64,000 bases of DNA, taken from the NCBI RefSeq assembly GCF_002902235.1, contig NZ_PPRL01000012.1:29208-93207 (forward strand), given 5' to 3'. Made by a program: the position numbers and the translations under genes. The DNA is from Staphylococcus ureilyticus. Its GTDB lineage: Bacteria; Bacillota; Bacilli; Staphylococcales; Staphylococcaceae. A model generated the notes under the pieces. It was not told where the DNA came from, did not search any database, and saw nothing but the letters and a program-made list of their open reading frames with translations. Below are positions 14,550 through 24,720 of this stretch, piece by piece. The stretch's first letter is position 1. The number at the start of each line of letters is the position of its first letter.

Positions 14550-17500
14550 ATGGCGGATGATATTAAAGGTTTTACGATTGGTTTAGGTATCGACACCTCC
14601 GATATTGATAGAGGGATGGCTAATCTTCAACGTAAATTAAAAACTGCTGATGCTCAAATGAAAGCTAACCTTTCTACTTTTGATAAGGCTGAAAAGTCAG
14701 TGGACAAATTCGAAACTGAATTAGAAGGATTGAACAAAAAACTAACACAACAAGGGCGTGCAAGCGAACAAGCACAGTAGAAACTAGATCAGTTAAGAAA
14801 TGCCCAAGATAACACTAACAAGAAGATGAAAGAAGCAGCAGTTCAAGCTCAAAATGCTAAAAGTCGTTATGAATCATTGGCTGATAGTTATGACAATTTA
14901 AATAATGAACTTAAAGAACATCAAACCAATGTTAAGAATGCGCAAAATGCACAAAAACAAATGCAGAATACTGTCACAGCACTAAGTGCGAAAATGAAAA
15001 ACGCTAAATCTTCTGTAGATGGTTTACAGGAAGAATTTGACCAATTAAATGCATCAGGCAAAGCGTCTAAACAAGAATTAACTTCGTTAGGCAATCAGTT
15101 AGCTAAAGCTAGAGCTCAATACAATAGTTTATCTAATGCTGTAGATAGTGCTAAGCAAGATTTAAATGAATCTAAAGTAGCAACAGCAAATGCAAAAAAT
15201 GAATTGCAAAACTTTAGTGATGCCAACAAAGAAGCGATGACTAGTGCTAAAACTGCAATGCAGTCTGCGAAGCAAGAAGCAACTAATGCTGAAAAATCTT
15301 ATGCATCATTAAACAGAGAAGTTGCACAACTCCCTAGCAAACTTGATAAAGCTGAAAAAGAAGTTTACGAAAATGCTTTAGCTTATAACGTATTGCAAAA
15401 TCGTATTGACGAAGCAACTGATGAAATGCGTGAATTCCACAGAGAACAAACAAAATTCTTCGGTATGGGTCCTGCAATTGCTGCAATGGGTCAACGTTGG
15501 GAAGAAGTAAACGCTAAAATCAATAAAATTGGTAATAGTTTCAGGAACGTTGGCTATGTAGTTCGAGGTATTGGCATGGGTGCTTTAATTTCTAACATTT
15601 CTGCTGTAATACCTGTGGCTGGTAGTGCAGTTAGTGCTATTGCTGGAATAGGTGGTGCTGCTACTGCAGCTGCTGGTGGTGCGATTGGACTTGGTGGTGC
15701 TTATGGTGTTGCGTTAGGCGGCATCATGGCATTTAGTGGCCAAGCTACAACTGCTTTGCAAATGTTAGAAGATGGCCAAATAAAAGTTACTAGTCAAGTT
15801 CGTAGATACCAAACAGCATTAAGCGGTTTGCAAAATCAATGGAAAGGTCTTGTGCAGTCTAATCAAGCGGCTATATTTAATACAATGGCCAATGGTATTA
15901 ATATCGCAAGAACTGCGTTAACTAGATTAACTCCCTTCATTACGACAACTACAAATCAAATAGCCCGAGCATCAAAAGAAATGCGTAACTGGGTTACATC
16001 TTCTAAAAATGCTAACAACGCATTCAAACTTATTAATAATATTGGTCCACCGATATTCCAAAACTTACTTAACGCTGCAATGCGTGTGGGCGATGGTATC
16101 ACACATATGTTCACTTAATTTGGCCCTTTATTTACTTGGACAGGTAAAGGTATAGAAAGTTTAGCTAATAAATTTAACGCATGGGCTAACAGTGCAAGTA
16201 CAGATAAAGGGATAGCCCAATTTATTCAATATACTAAAACGAATCTTCCTATTGTAGGACAGATATTCGGGAATGTATTTAGTGGTATTGTTAGTTTATT
16301 CCAAGCATTTAGTGGTCATTCACATGATGTGCTAGTAGGGATGCAAGGTGTAACCAAAACATTTAAAGATTGGGCTGCTAATTTACAAGGAACTGAAGGT
16401 TTTAAAAACTTCATAGCTTATCTTAACGCAAATGGTCCTAAAGTTTGGCAATTACTCAAAAACATTGGAAACATTTTTGTTGGTCTTGTTAGAGGTATGG
16501 CACCAGTTGGATCCGTAGTGCTTAGTATAACAACAGCTATAACTGGATTTATAGCCAAAGGTGCAACAGCTAACAATACAATGGGTCTAATGACAGGTGT
16601 TTTAACAGCTGTTGGTGGTGCATTAGCAGCAATTCTTCCTATGTGGGGCGTATATAAAACTGTAATGGGTGGTGCTTCGTTAGTAACTCGTGCATATAAC
16701 ACCATAGTTAATATAACAAAAACATCAATGGCTATTTGGACAGGTGTAACACGTGCTTTAGCCTTAGCTCAAATTTTAAATGCTAGAAACACTTCTTTAG
16801 CAACTATTATGACTGGTAAATATTCAATCGCTACAAAAATTGCTGCAGTTGCTACACGAGGACTAGGTTTAGCTCTTAGATTTATGACTGGGCCAATAGG
16901 TTGGGTTATAACTGCTATCGGTGCATTGGTTGCAGGTATTATGTATCTTTGGAAAAACAACGAAACATTCCGTAATTTTGTCATAACTGCTTGGAATCAA
17001 ATTAAAGCCACAGCAATCTCAGTTTTTGGATTCTTAAAACCATATTTAGTTGCAATATGGAATGGTATAAAAACATCTGCAATTGTTGCATGGACGATTT
17101 TGAAAACTGCAGCATTTGCGACATGGAATGCAATTAAATTTGCAATTCAAAATCCAATTTTGGCATTAAGGAACGTTTTATCTGCTATTTGGGCTGGAAT
17201 TAAATTCACAGCTATAGCAGTGTGGACAGGAATTAAGACTGCTGTATTGACAATTATTCGTACATGGTTAGCAGTAGCTAAAGCATACTTTAACGTTTGG
17301 AAAGTAGCGCTTACTGCGATATGGAATGGTATAAAAACTGTTGCAATAGCTGTATGGAACGGTATTAAGAACTCAATACTATCAATCATTCGAACTTTAG
17401 TTGCAGTAGCTAGAGCTATTTTAAATACAATAAAAACTGTTGTTTCAACGGTGTTTAATGGTGCTAAAACGATTGCTATAGCAGCGTGGACAATCTTAAA

Positions 17501-20144
17501 AAATAGAGTGGTTGCAATAACACGTGCAATTTGGACGTTAGTTAAAGCAATATTTACAGGATTAAAAAATTCTGTTGTAGCTATATTTAATGCAGTGAAG
17601 AACTTTGCTATAAGAATTTGGACTTTAATGAAAAACAGAATTATAGCGAATGCTAGATTGCTATGGACAGGTGTTAGAAATACGTTCAACGCTCTTAAAA
17701 AAGGTGTTATTGCCATATTCAACGCTGTTAAAAACTTTGCTATCAAAGTTTGGACAACGCTCAAAAACGGTGTTATAGCGAGAGCTAAATCATTGTGGAA
17801 CGGTGTTCGTAACACTTTTAATGCATTAAGAAAAGGTATAACAAACATATTCAACGCAGTGAAAAATTTCGCGTTGAAATTATGGACAAACATGAAAAAT
17901 GGCGTTATTTCAAGGGCTAAGGCATTATGGTCTGGTGTAAGAAATACTTGGAACAATCTTAAAAAAGGTACAACTAACATATTCAAGTCTGTTGGTAGTT
18001 TCATGAGTTCTAAATGGAATAGTATTAAATCTGGAACAGTAAATAAAGCTAAATCACTTTGGTCAGGCGTGAAAGGTGCTTGGGGTTCCTTATCTAAAGG
18101 AACACGTAACACAATGAATTCCGTCGGCGGTTTCATGTCTAAAAAGTGGCGTGACATCAAGAATGGAACAGTTGATATAGTTACTGGAATGAAAGATAAA
18201 ATCACTGGCGTCATGAACAAAATGGGTGACGTTATCAAGTCGGTAACTGGTGATATTAAAGGTTTCTTCTCTGGAATGATAGACAAAGTTAAAGGCGGAT
18301 TAAACAAACTTATCGATGGTGTGAACTGGGTTGGTAAAAAACTTAATATGCCAAAAATTGACCCTATCAAACTTCACACTGGTACAGAACACACTAACAC
18401 GACTACAAATGTAGTTAAGAACGGTAAGATTGCTCGCGATACATTTGCTACTGTAGGAGACAAAGGACGCGGAAATGGTCCTGGTGGCTTCAGACACGAA
18501 GCTATCAAATATCCAAACGGTAAAATGGCACTTACACCAAACAGAGATACAACAGCATTCTTACCTAAAGGCTCATCTGTTATGAATGGTGCGCAGACAC
18601 ATTCTATGTTGAGTGGTATGCCTAAATTCTCAAATGGTACTTTATCTAACAAAAAGCCTAAGAAGAAAAAGAAAGGGGATAACTTCTTTGGCGATGTAAC
18701 TACTGGCCTAAAGACAGGCGCAAAAGTTGCTACTGGTAAAGTTGTAGACGGTGGTAAAGCGGTGGTTAATAAAACACTGGAAACTGCAGCCAAAGGTAAG
18801 AAATGGATGGAAGATAAAATTGGCGATGTAATGGACTGGATAGACAAACCAGGTAAATTACTCGACAAAGTTCTTGAAGGTATTGGTTTAAACCTTGACG
18901 GTTTTGGAATTAAAAAAGCGGCAGAACTACCTTATAACATGATGAAAGGTATGTTCGGCAAACTTAAAAAAGCTGCTATAGATACATTCACATCATGGAT
19001 GGCAGATGCTGCAGAAGGTGACGGAGGTTATATAGACCTTTCAAAAGGTATTAACTTCCCATTCAGTCCTAACGGCAGAGCACCAGGTTATCCTTTTGCA
19101 GGTCCTCACATGGGTGTAGACATCAACTACGTTTATGACAAACTATATTCAGTTCTAGCTGGTAAGGCCACTGCTCGCAAAGGTTGGAACGGTGGTTTTG
19201 GTAACATGGTTGACATTGTTAAAGGCAACACGAAAGTTATCTACGGTCACATGAGCAAACACGCATTCAGTGGAAGTAAAAACGTAAAACCAGGTGACTA
19301 TTTAGGTGTATCTGGTAACTCTGGTCGTTCATCAGGACCACACTTACACTTTGAGGTTCAGAAAAACGGAACGCCAATCAATCCATTGAAATGGTTAAAA
19401 GCTAATGATGGTGGCGGTGGCAAGTCTGGTAAATGGAATGGCGATATTAAAAAAGCGCTTAAAATAGCTGGATTACCTACTTCTAAAGCTTATGTTAATG
19501 CTTGGGCTAAACAGATCCAAACGGAATCAGGTGGCAATCCTAAAGCTTTAGGTGGTACTGACGGATTAGCTGATGGTCGTGCAAAAGGTTTAGTACAAGT
19601 TAAACCTGGTACGTTCAACGCTTATAAAGCTAAAGGTCACGGAAACATTTGGAATGGTTTAGATAACCTAATTGCTGGTATGAGATATGCTAAAGCTAGA
19701 TACGGTAAAGGTGGCATGTTAGGTGTTATTGGTAAGGGTCATGGATATGCCACTGGCGGATTAATTAATTCATCAGGTTTATATAATTTAGCCGAAGGTG
19801 GTTATCCGGAATGGGTAATACCTACTGACCCTAGTCGTAACTCTGATGCAATGAAATTATTGGCATTAGCTGCACAAGATATAGACAGTAAAAATAAACG
19901 TAATAAACGACCTAATCAAATGCGTACACCTGCTACTAGTAATAACAGTAATAGTAATGAAATGATTAACTTCATGGCTAGACAGTTAGAAGCTACACAA
20001 AAACAGGTAGAATTATTAACACAACTTGTCGCAAGTAATCAACGTTTAGAACAGAAACCTACAGGTGTGAGTGAAAAACAAATTAGCGAACAACAAGCTA
20101 AAAGATTAGGTTTTGAATCCTATAGTTTAGGAGGGAGTTTTTAA
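14550..20144 (+). pseudogene. Tape measure protein gene with two in-frame stops
   Basis: Read through, this is a 1,865-codon tape measure gene. GAAAGGAG precedes the ATG. It is interrupted by TAG at 14778-14780 (codon 77) and TAA at 16116-16118 (codon 523); there is no frameshift and the frame is otherwise open. Order: coiled coil (codons 1-230), small-residue hydrophobic region (about 345-410), aromatic tandem repeats (to about 1210), an M23 endopeptidase domain (about 1505-1625; HMGVD, GHMSKH, HLHFE) and an SLT lytic transglycosylase domain (about 1640-1730; TESGG, then GLVQV). The protein sets tail length and helps DNA entry through peptidoglycan. Each stop is one C-to-T change from a Gln codon. 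Restart codons after the stops lack ribosome sites. Confidence 0.92.
17589..18180 (+). repeat. 132-bp (44-residue) tandem repeats in tape measure gene
   Basis: Units start at 17589, 17721, 17853, 17985 and 18117 (the last partial), exactly 132 bases apart. Each unit reads approximately N-A-V-K-N-F-A-x-x-W, then K-N-G-V-I-x-R-A-K-x-L-W and [12 protein letters not shown]. Earlier sequence (about 17040-17588) has older, more diverged W-N-G-I-K units. Repeat copy number in tape measure proteins is one way tail length changes. Confidence 0.85.
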
Positions 20145-20972
20145 TTGAAAAAACGAGTACGAATATTTGATGATTCGAAGAGTTTTTATTTAGATGAAGT
20201 AATACCACGTTTGAGGTTTTTAGATGCTAAAGAAGAAGATGTTGAAACTATTGTTAATTCTTTGGAAATAAAAGGAACTGACGGGGTAATGATGGGGTCG
20301 AGTAACTTCGGCCCCTTTAAATTAGTATTAAGATTTTCATATATAGGTGAAGATATAGAAGATTACAATTTAGTCAAATCTAAACTAAGAAGTATTCTTT
20401 ACCAAAGAAAACCATATTATGTATTACATTCAGATATGCCTGGTAAAAAGTATGCAGTATATTGTGAATCTAATGCGATAGAAAATTTAACCAGTACATT
20501 CGGAACATTTGAAATTACCTTTCAAGTTTATAAAGGGTATTCTGAATCTCTATATAAGACGGATCAATACAGTTTGTTATCAGATAAATGGCAATTTGAG
20601 AATGGCATAATGCCAGATAGAGAAATAAGTTATACACATAAACGTCAAAAATTCTCTATATACAACGGAAGTAGTGACACAATTAATCCACGTATGCGCC
20701 ACGATTTGCAAATATGGATTAGGTTGAACACTAGTACTGGTTTTAGATTAGTTAATAAAACAACAGGAGATATATTCGAATACAAAGGAAAATTAGCCAA
20801 AAATCAAAGTTTTTTAATAGACGGTGCTTACCCTTATATTGAAAAACAACGATGTGGTAGGTTGACCAATAAATCCATTATCACATTAGCTCCTGGTTAT
20901 AATGATTTTGAAATATGGGGAAGTGTTAGCAGTGTTAATATTCAGTTTATCTTCCCTTTTATTTACAGGTAG
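20145..20972 (+). CDS. Distal tail protein (Dit)
   Basis: The 275-residue protein starts with TTG 20145, preceded by AGGAGGGAG. It is the siphovirus distal tail (Dit) family: N-terminal beta domain with VIPRLRFLDAK and GTDGVMMGSSNFGPFKLVLRF, then a C-terminal galectin-like region ending NDFEIWGSVSSVNIQFIF. Dit hexamers form the hub linking the tail tube to the baseplate and Tal protein. It is intact. The next gene begins after its TAG, using the overlapping AGGTGA. Confidence 0.9.
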   Translation: MKKRVRIFDDSKSFYLDEVIPRLRFLDAKEEDVETIVNSLEIKGTDGVMMGSSNFGPFKLVLRFSYIGEDIEDYNLVKSKLRSILYQRKPYYVLHSDMPGKKYAVYCESNAIENLTSTFGTFEITFQVYKGYSESLYKTDQYSLLSDKWQFENGIMPDREISYTHKRQKFSIYNGSSDTINPRMRHDLQIWIRLNTSTGFRLVNKTTGDIFEYKGKLAKNQSFLIDGAYPYIEKQRCGRLTNKSIITLAPGYNDFEIWGSVSSVNIQFIFPFIYR

Positions 20973-20981
20973 GTGAAAAGG

Positions 20982-22547
20982 TTGAACACAGACATTATAG
21001 TTACAGATATTAACGAAACCATGTCAGAGTTATTGCTAGATTTTGCATATGATACTTTCAAATATGAATACGAACGTAATAGTACTCGTCAAATTTCATT
21101 TATCGCTTATAAAACGAGTAAAAATGAAGATGTGTATAATTTGCTTCAGAATGAATCCTTCATTGATTATGCCGGTCAACGTTATGTTATAAAAAATGCT
21201 ACGCCGTCCTTTGATGGAGTGCTTCATACTAAAGAAGTGACAGCGACACATATTATGTTTGAATTTCAAAATCATTATGTGAGCAAAGATATAGACAATG
21301 AAACAATCAACGAAGACACAAGCGAGGACAAAAAAACTACACTAACACTCAAAGAATATTTGGATTATGGTTTTAAAGGTAATAAGCAAGGTTATTCGTA
21401 TGAAATTAAAGGTACATTCAATTCTAAAGTGACTTTAGAAGAATTAGGATCTAAAAATGGTCTTGAATATCTTGTGGAAGGTGCAGAGTTGTTTGGATAT
21501 ATTTATTATGCAGATAATAAGAAAATTTACATCCACGATGACAACTCATTCTATATACCTACTGAAAAAATAATTCGTTATAAATTCAATAACAGTGAAG
21601 TGAAAGCAAGTATTGATACTAAGGATTTAAAAACTGTGATTAAAGGCTATGGCAAAAAGCTAACAAGCAAAGATACTAAAAACTACTCACCTGTAAAACC
21701 GAAAAATCTAACCTATAATGGCAAATTTATAAAAGATGGCACATGGCGCACCGAAGAAGTCGGAGCGTCTTTTTCATATGAATTGGAATGTAAATACGGT
21801 AATGAAACCATCGTATTCTCATTAAAGAAAATGAGTAAAGGTGGATTGCTCGATTTGTATTTTGATGGCGAAAAAATTGGTGAATATAGTTGTTATAGTA
21901 AATCGGCTACTACGCAAAATATCACACTATCAAAAAATACAAAAAAAGGTAAATACACTGTTAAAGCCGTTTTTAAAGGTAAAAAAGCTGGTGTAGATTA
22001 TAAAAAGTCGGCACCTTGTATGTATGTAGGTACCGAAAAAGCTACAGTTATTAACACAACAGCTGTTTTAAAAGGTGATGACTTATACAGTTCAACCTAT
22101 GTTCATAAATCACCTAAAAACTATGATGTGTTCGGACATAGAGAAGCTCCTGATCATTTTGACGAAAATATCACTGACAAGGATGAGTTAAAACATAAGT
22201 TAGAAAATGAATTGAACGACGAACCTAATGTTGAATTAGATATTAACTATGTTGGAGATGAAAAGATTGAAGAAAGAGATGCGATTTGGTTTATCCATGA
22301 GCTTATGGGTTACGATACTGAATTGAAAGTTGTTTCCCTTACGCAAACACATCCACTCAATCCATCACCCGACGAAATCGGTTTTAGCAATGACAAGAAA
22401 GACATTGTTCAAATCAGTAATGTATTAAATCGTAAAATGAAAAGTGTGAGTGCTGCATTAAATAAAAGCAAGATAAATAACATTTATAGCCCTTCTACTG
22501 GTTATTCTGGGGGCTCAATTGTTGGGAGTGTATTAGTAGATGAGTAA
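20982..22547 (+). CDS. Tail endopeptidase / Tal-like protein
   Basis: About 521 residues from TTG 20982; AGGTGA (20971-20976) lies just upstream, and GTG 20973 is the alternative. It is the phage minor structural protein (prophage tail-tip, Tal) family, with a gp27-like hub fold in the first 350 residues. Signature pieces are SFIAYKTSKNEDVYNLLQ, QRYVIKNATPSFDG and later DVFGHREAPDHFDENI. It forms the tip trimer under Dit. I see no separate peptidase domain, so 'endopeptidase' is only the family label. Its end overlaps the next gene by 8 bases. Confidence 0.88.
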   Translation: MNTDIIVTDINETMSELLLDFAYDTFKYEYERNSTRQISFIAYKTSKNEDVYNLLQNESFIDYAGQRYVIKNATPSFDGVLHTKEVTATHIMFEFQNHYVSKDIDNETINEDTSEDKKTTLTLKEYLDYGFKGNKQGYSYEIKGTFNSKVTLEELGSKNGLEYLVEGAELFGYIYYADNKKIYIHDDNSFYIPTEKIIRYKFNNSEVKASIDTKDLKTVIKGYGKKLTSKDTKNYSPVKPKNLTYNGKFIKDGTWRTEEVGASFSYELECKYGNETIVFSLKKMSKGGLLDLYFDGEKIGEYSCYSKSATTQNITLSKNTKKGKYTVKAVFKGKKAGVDYKKSAPCMYVGTEKATVINTTAVLKGDDLYSSTYVHKSPKNYDVFGHREAPDHFDENITDKDELKHKLENELNDEPNVELDINYVGDEKIEERDAIWFIHELMGYDTELKVVSLTQTHPLNPSPDEIGFSNDKKDIVQISNVLNRKMKSVSAALNKSKINNIYSPSTGYSGGSIVGSVLVDE

Positions 22548-22758
22548 AGAAATTCCAATTATAAGAATGAGTTATGAGGGCGAAGACGCTTTTCCACAAA
22601 CCCATACAGAGGGTGTTATAGGCTTAGAAGAATTAATCGAATCTATCGTCACACAATATTTAAGAAGTGATTTAATCGTTCAAGCACCAACTGGGCAAAA
22701 ATTTAAAATTGTTGTAGACGACAAGGGTGTATTAAAAACTGAAAGAATGGAGGGATAG
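22540..22758 (+). CDS. Small tail-region protein
   Basis: A 72-residue acidic protein overlapping Tal by 8 bases. It starts SKEIPIIRMSYEGEDAF and contains LEELIESIVTQYLRSDLIVQ. Small proteins like this recur between Tal and the tailspike in staphylococcal phages and may be minor baseplate parts or assembly helpers. No domain is recognised. Its end supplies GGAGGG for the next gene. Confidence 0.55.
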   Translation: MSKEIPIIRMSYEGEDAFPQTHTEGVIGLEELIESIVTQYLRSDLIVQAPTGQKFKIVVDDKGVLKTERMEG

Positions 22759-22762
22759 TTTC

Positions 22763-24718
22763 ATGTTAAATTTACAAACGAATATGAGTAATCAACTAGA
22801 TCAACGTTGGAGAAGCGAAACAATTAGCAACTTTAAAAAGATTCTCAACTTCAATAATCTTATTGAAGATAAGATGATCTACCACCAAATTGAACAATTA
22901 AAAGCACATGATAGTAAACAGATTACACACGCTAATACTACACTAGATAAGATGATAATTTATTTATTGAATGAAGTTAAAAATTTAGTTGTAGGTGTAG
23001 ATGGTGATGGTGTTAAAGAAGTAACAGATGCACGTGTAGGTCAAGATGGAACAAGACACGATATCTTATCACAAAGGTTGTTTACTGATTTTGCTGATGT
23101 CTACACGGATATAAACCGTGTGGAAGAAAAAATAAGTTCTATAAACATTGATGAATATCACCCTGATAAGACTGGTAAAACGGATGTATCGGATTATATT
23201 CAAGATGCTTTAAATCGAATTCATAATAACGGTTCAGGTACGCTTTATATCCCTGCTGGTAAATACTTAATAGGTAAAAGACTTATTATTTATGAGAATA
23301 CAACAGTAAAAATGGATAACAACGCAATTCTGCTTCGTGGTTGGGGCGGTGGTTTCTTCATGAATGGGCCGAGTGAAGATGCGTTCTACGGTTATGAAGG
23401 TCGAGGCAACATTCATTTTGAAGGTGGTACACTAGATTCAAATTATGAACAAATTGATAAGTTTAAAACAACTGCCATTGATATGGTTATATTAAAACAC
23501 GCAGAAAACATTACTTTTAATAACGTGAGATTTAGAAATTTAATTAGTTATCACTGTGTGGATGCTAACGGCATTAGAAATTTAACATTTGATAATTGTA
23601 CATTTGAAGGGTTTATAAATCTAGCAGGTAGTAGTTTCAAAGAAGCTATACAAATTGGTGAATATACGGCTGAAGGTATTGGTGGTGCAGGTCACCACGA
23701 TGGAACACCTTGTAAAGAGGTTTCGGTAAAAAATTGTGTATTTAGAAAATCAGACATATTAGATAGTTTTGATGTTGCAATAGGAAATCACTATAGTGTG
23801 CATAATATCTATCAAGAAGATATTAAAGTTGTAGGAAACACTTTCGAAGATATCAAACAAGTAGCTGTTAGACCTTATAAATGGGTGAACACAAAAATTA
23901 CAGAAAACTCATTCCGAAGATGTTATGAAGGTGTTCGCATTTCTTCTGTTGGTGGCGAAGATAAGAGTGCAAACGATGTAAACGGCATTCCTTCTGGATC
24001 ACCACAAGCAGGGAGATTATTTGCAATCAACAACAACTCATTTGAAGAATATAAGAAAACAGGCGTTTCTGTATTTGGCCAACAGTATAATGATATTAAT
24101 GCTCCCGTACAAAACGTAAAAATAACAAATAATTTCTTTGTTTCCGATAATAACGATATTGGTGAAGCTATCGTAATGACGATGTGTGACGATGTTCATA
24201 TTAAAGATAATACAATATCCTATGCTTATCGAGGTGTTCGTTATAAAGGATGTATCAATGTATTTATCGAGAAAAACTATATTAACAATATAAAGACAGA
24301 AGCCGTTTATAATGAAGTATCACCTTATACAGGATATTATGCGCAAAATAAATATATTAACATTTTAAATAATCTCATCAATACCACTGGTAAAAACGGT
24401 ATATACGTTCAATATGTAAGTTACTCATTTATTAGATCTAATACGGTGTCAAATCCTAATACAGATAACATTGATGGTAATGAACGTGGTGGTATCTACT
24501 TAAGTAATTTTGATACGGGAGAAGTAGCACACAACCATGCTTATGGTTCAGATAAATCATTCGCTATACGTGGTGTTGGTATGAAAAACACTACGATATT
24601 TAACAATGGTGGTTCAGGCGGTATATTTATAGATGGTGATGATAACACGAAAATCGGCTATTGGAACGTATCGAATTACAACAATATTATCAAAACAAAT
24701 ACGAAAGGTGTGTATTAA
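22763..24718 (+). CDS. Tailspike with pectate-lyase-like beta-helix
   Basis: The 651-residue protein has an N-terminal helical stalk and particle-binding region (about 1-125), then the beta-helix opening GTLYIPAGKYLIG near 165 and repeated N/G-rich coils such as ITFNNVRF, LTFDNCTFEGF, VKVVGNTF and ITNNFFV. This is the right-handed pectate lyase superfamily fold used by many tailspikes and depolymerases. In staphylococci the likely target is a surface glycopolymer such as teichoic acid or exopolysaccharide. I cannot see which residues cleave it. It is intact, unlike the tape measure gene. Confidence 0.85.
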   Translation: MLNLQTNMSNQLDQRWRSETISNFKKILNFNNLIEDKMIYHQIEQLKAHDSKQITHANTTLDKMIIYLLNEVKNLVVGVDGDGVKEVTDARVGQDGTRHDILSQRLFTDFADVYTDINRVEEKISSINIDEYHPDKTGKTDVSDYIQDALNRIHNNGSGTLYIPAGKYLIGKRLIIYENTTVKMDNNAILLRGWGGGFFMNGPSEDAFYGYEGRGNIHFEGGTLDSNYEQIDKFKTTAIDMVILKHAENITFNNVRFRNLISYHCVDANGIRNLTFDNCTFEGFINLAGSSFKEAIQIGEYTAEGIGGAGHHDGTPCKEVSVKNCVFRKSDILDSFDVAIGNHYSVHNIYQEDIKVVGNTFEDIKQVAVRPYKWVNTKITENSFRRCYEGVRISSVGGEDKSANDVNGIPSGSPQAGRLFAINNNSFEEYKKTGVSVFGQQYNDINAPVQNVKITNNFFVSDNNDIGEAIVMTMCDDVHIKDNTISYAYRGVRYKGCINVFIEKNYINNIKTEAVYNEVSPYTGYYAQNKYINILNNLINTTGKNGIYVQYVSYSFIRSNTVSNPNTDNIDGNERGGIYLSNFDTGEVAHNHAYGSDKSFAIRGVGMKNTTIFNNGGSGGIFIDGDDNTKIGYWNVSNYNNIIKTNTKGVY

Positions 24719-24720
24719 TA

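Noticed and set aside
17147..18370. 407-codon open frame on the minus strand within the tape measure gene
   Set aside because: It is the mirror of the repeat-rich, stop-poor tape measure coding strand; no ribosome site, and its repeats follow those of the real gene.
14550..20144. Alternative genetic code (stop reassigned to Gln) to explain tape measure stops
   Set aside because: Other phage genes end normally at TAG and TAA, and no suppressor tRNA is seen in the window; mutation is simpler.
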